From: Apostichopus japonicus
Taxonomy: Eukaryota > Echinodermata > Holothuroidea > Aspidochirotida > Stichopodidae
Length of the DNA stretch: 64,000 nt
Reading direction: 5' to 3'
Assembly: GCF_037975245.1 (NCBI RefSeq)
Contig: NC_092571.1
Span: forward strand, 1 to 64,000
In this document: in pieces, positions 61,078 through 64,000 of the stretch
Layout of the letters: every line of letters begins with the position of its first letter
How positions within the stretch are numbered: position 1 is the first letter of the stretch
The notes under the pieces: generated by a model
The model's input: the letters and a program-made list of their open reading frames with translations, nothing else
Database searches by the model: none
Told to the model about the DNA's origin: nothing
Program-made: the position numbers and the translations under genes

Positions 61078-61089
61078 TTGCTCTGTACC
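61076..61089 (+). repeat. LINE target-site duplication, right copy
   Basis: 'ggttgctctgtacc' directly follows the A tail and continues without a break into satellite. It matches the left copy apart from the left copy's extra 'tg'. In the monomer it covers the D-loop/D-stem part of the tRNA-like segment. The bottom-strand nick would fall within 'ggtt/ggttg'. Confidence 0.85.
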
Positions 61090-64000
61090 TCGAGAGCGTG
61101 ACGTATTTTGGATCGCGGGCTCGAGACCAGGTGGGGGCAGTTTGCTTTTGCCGCGATCTTATACGGTCTCTGGAAACTTTAAGTATTAGACACGAACATA
61201 GATTTATATCAACTGCTGTCGTGGCGCGGTTGGTTGCTCTGTACCTCGAGAGCGTGACGTATTTTGGATCGCGGGCTCGAGACCAGGTGGGGGCAGTTTG
61301 CTTTTGCCGCGATCTTATACGGTCTCTGGGAACTTTAAGTATTAGAAACGAACATAGATTTATATCAACTGCTGTCGTGGCGCGGTTGGTTGCTCTGTAC
61401 CTCGAGAGCGTGACGTATTTTGGATCGCGGGCTCGAGACCAGGTGGGGGCAGTTTGCTTTTGCCGCGATCTGGTACGGTCTCTGGAACTTTAAGTATTAG
61501 AAACGAACATAGATTTATATCAACTGCTTTCGTGGCGCGGTTGGTTGCTCTGTACCTCGAGAGCGTGACGTATTTTGGATCGCGGGCTCGAGACCAGGTG
61601 GGGGCAGTTTGCTTTTGCCGCGATCTCATACGGTCTCTGGGAACTTTAAGTATTAGAAACGAACATAGATTTATATCAACTGCTGTCGTGGCGCGGTTGG
61701 TTGCTCTGTACCTCGAGAGCGTGACGTATTTTGGATCGCGGGCTCGAGACCAGGTGGGGGCAGTTTGCTTTTGCCGCGATCTTATACGGTCTCTGGGAAC
61801 TTTAAGTATTAGAAACGAACATAGATTTATATCAACTGCTGTCGTGGCGCGGTTGGTTGCTCTGTACCTCGAGAGCGTGACGTATTTTGGATCGCGGGCT
61901 CGAGACCAGGTGGGGGCAGTTTGCTTTTGCCGCGATCTGGTACGGTCTCTGGGAACTTTAAGTATTAGAAACGAACATAGATTTATATCAACTGCTTTCG
62001 TGGCGCGGTTGGTTGCTCTGTACCTCGAGAGCGTGACGTATTTTGGATCGCGGGCTCGAGACCAGGTGGGGGCAGTTTGCTTTTGCCGCGATCTGGTACG
62101 GTCTCTGGAACTTTAAGTATTAGAAACGAACATAGATTTATATCAACTGCTTTCGTGGCGCGGTTGGTTGCTCTGTACCTCGAGAGCGTGACGTATTTTG
62201 GATCGCGGGCTCGAGACCAGGTGGGGGCAGTTTGCTTTTGCCGCGATCTGGTACGGTCTCTGGAACTTTAAGTATTAGAAACGAACATAGATTTATATCA
62301 ACTGCTGTCGTGGCGCGGTTGGTTGCTCTGTACCTCGAGAGCGTGACGTATTTTGGATCGCGGGCTCGAGACCAGGTGGGGGCAGTTTGCTTTTGCCGCG
62401 ATCTTATACGGTCTCTGGAACTTTAAGTATTAGAAACGAACATAGATTTATATCAACTGCTGTCGTGGCGCGGTTGGTTGCTCTGTACCTCGAGAGCGTG
62501 ACGTATTTTGGATCGCGGGCTCGAGACCAGGTGGGGGCAGTTTGCTTTTGCCGCGATCTTATACGGTCTCTGGAACTTTAAGTATTAGAAACGAACATAG
62601 ATTTATATCAACTGCTGTCGTGGCGCGGTTGGTTGCCTGTACCTCGAGAGCGTGACGTATTTTGGATCGCGGGCTCGAGACCAGGTGGGGGCAGTTTGCT
62701 TTTGCCGGGTTCTTATACGGTCTCTGGGAACTTTAAGTATTAGAAACGAACATAGATTTATATCAACTGCTGTCGTGGCGCGGTTGGTTGCTCTGTACCT
62801 CGAGAGCGTGACGTATTTTGGATCGCGGGCTCGAGACCAGGTGGGGGCAGTTTGCTTTTGCCGCGATCTTATACGGTCTCTGGAACTTTAAGTATTAGAA
62901 ACGAACATAGATTTATATCAACTGCTGTCGTGGCGCGGTTGATTGCTCTGTACCTCGAGAGCGTGACGTATTTTGGATCGCGGGCTCGAGACCAGGTGGG
63001 GGCAGTTTGCTTTTGCCGCGATCTTATACGGTCTCTGGAACTTTAAGTATTAGAAACGAACATAGATTTATATCAACTGCTGTCGTGGCGCGGTTGATTG
63101 CTCTGTACCTCGAGAGCGTGACGTATTTTGGATCGCGGGCTCGAGATCTGGTGGGGGCAGTTTGCTTTTTCCGCGATCTCATACGGTCTCTGGAACTTTA
63201 AGTATTAGAAACGAACATAGATTTATATCAACTGCTGTCGTGGCGCGGTTGGTTGCTCTGTACCTCGAGAGCGTGACGTATTTTGGATCGCGGGCTCGAG
63301 ACCAGGTGGGGGCAGTTTGCTTTTGCCGCGATCTTATACGGTCTCTGGGAACTTTAAGTATTAGAAACGAACATAGATTTATATCAACTGCTGTCGTGGC
63401 GCGGTTGGTTGCTCTGTACCTCGAGAGCGTGACGTATTTTGGATCGCGGGCTCGAGACCAGGTGGGGGCAGTTTGCTTTTGCCGCGATCTGGTACGGTCT
63501 CTGGAACTTTAAGTATTAGAAACGAACATAGATTTATATCAACTGCTTTCGTGGCGCGGTTGGTTGCTCTGTACCTCGAGAGCGTGACGTATTTTGGATC
63601 GCGGGCTCGAGACCAGGTGGGGGCAGTTTGCTTTTGCCGCGATCTGGTACGGTCTCTGGAACTTTAAGTATTAGAAACGAACATAGATTTATATCAACTG
63701 CTGTCGTGGCGCGGTTGGTTGCTCTGTACCTCGAGAGCGTGACGTATTTTGGATCGCGGGCTCGAGACCAGGTGGGGGCAGTTTGCTTTTGCCGCGATCT
63801 TATACGGTCTCTGGAACTTTAAGTATTAGAAACGAACATAGATTTATATCAACTGCTGTCGTGGCGCGGTTGGTTGCTCTGTACCTCGAGAGCGTGACGT
63901 ATTTTGGATCGCGGGCTCGAGACCAGGTGGGGGCAGTTTGCTTTTGCCGCGATCTTATACGGTCTCTGGAACTTTAAGTATTAGAAACGAACATAGATTT
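61076..64000 (+). repeat. 155/156-bp tandem satellite array, right block
   Basis: The same satellite resumes immediately after the LINE poly(A) tail, in the same orientation, for about 19 monomers up to the window edge. It starts inside a monomer at 'ggttgctctgtacc', the position where the left block was broken, so both blocks were one array before insertion. Its units share variants with the 46.7-47.6 kb part of the left block: 'attagacacg' near 61,190, and 'ctgctttcg' near 61,525, 61,994, 62,150 and 63,545, the latter otherwise seen near 47,218. One unit near 62,632 has lost a base (ttgcctgtacc), as also seen near 35,107. Confidence 0.96.

Noticed and set aside
61017-61493. Open frame running from the LINE 3' end through poly(A) into the satellite
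   Set aside because: It is a chance fusion: the poly-lysine comes from the A tail and the rest is the satellite frame.

Overview
This window is eukaryotic, almost certainly animal, repetitive DNA. About 58.5 kb of the 64 kb is one tandem satellite array with a 155/156-bp monomer in a single orientation. The array is interrupted once, at 55,596-61,075, by a full-length-looking non-LTR (LINE) retrotransposon. I see no host single-copy gene, no prokaryotic operon and no CRISPR array. The host cannot be identified from this sequence. The retrotransposon's type (Tx1-like branch of the L1 group, zinc-knuckle ORF1, AT-rich) is typical of aquatic animals such as fish, amphibians, molluscs and cnidarians, so an aquatic metazoan is the best guess.

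Satellite (1-55,595 and 61,076-64,000): roughly 360 monomers lie left of the LINE and about 19 right of it. Two length classes differ by one G in the run after 'ctct' (ctctgggaac = 156 bp, ctctggaac = 155 bp). A third class of 122 bp, with a fixed 34-bp internal deletion, occurs only in the first 10 kb. Diagnostic point variants recur at fixed offsets, which exposes higher-order duplications of about 0.94, 1.40, 1.87, 2.18, 2.39-2.54, 2.80 and 4.67 kb. Because 156 is divisible by 3 and the monomer lacks stops in one frame on each strand, runs of 156-bp units make long artefactual open frames on both strands (up to about 416 codons). These are not treated as genes. One part of each monomer (133-213 in the first complete example) looks like a degenerate tRNA: an A-box-like and a B-box-like element, an acceptor-like pairing and a D-arm-like pairing. 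The satellite may therefore have arisen from a tRNA-derived SINE or tRNA pseudogene.

LINE (55,596-61,075, plus strand): a 5' UTR of about 208 bp with a 7-bp GNRA-loop hairpin is followed by ORF1 (353 aa; three CCHC zinc knuckles, nucleic-acid binding). ORF2 (about 1,288 codons open; APE-type endonuclease, reverse transcriptase, C-terminal CCHC) is next, then a 3' UTR of about 320 bp ending in a hairpin, AATAAA and 29 A's. The element is flanked by a target-site duplication (14 bp on the right; 16 bp on the left because of an extra 'tg'). Both ORFs are uninterrupted, so the insertion looks young. Two unusual points stand out. ORF2 has no ATG before its endonuclease N-terminal motifs and is in the -1 frame relative to ORF1, with a 7-nt overlap. 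The insertion site lies in the D-arm-like part of the tRNA-like satellite segment, next to a monomer that has lost about 54 bp.
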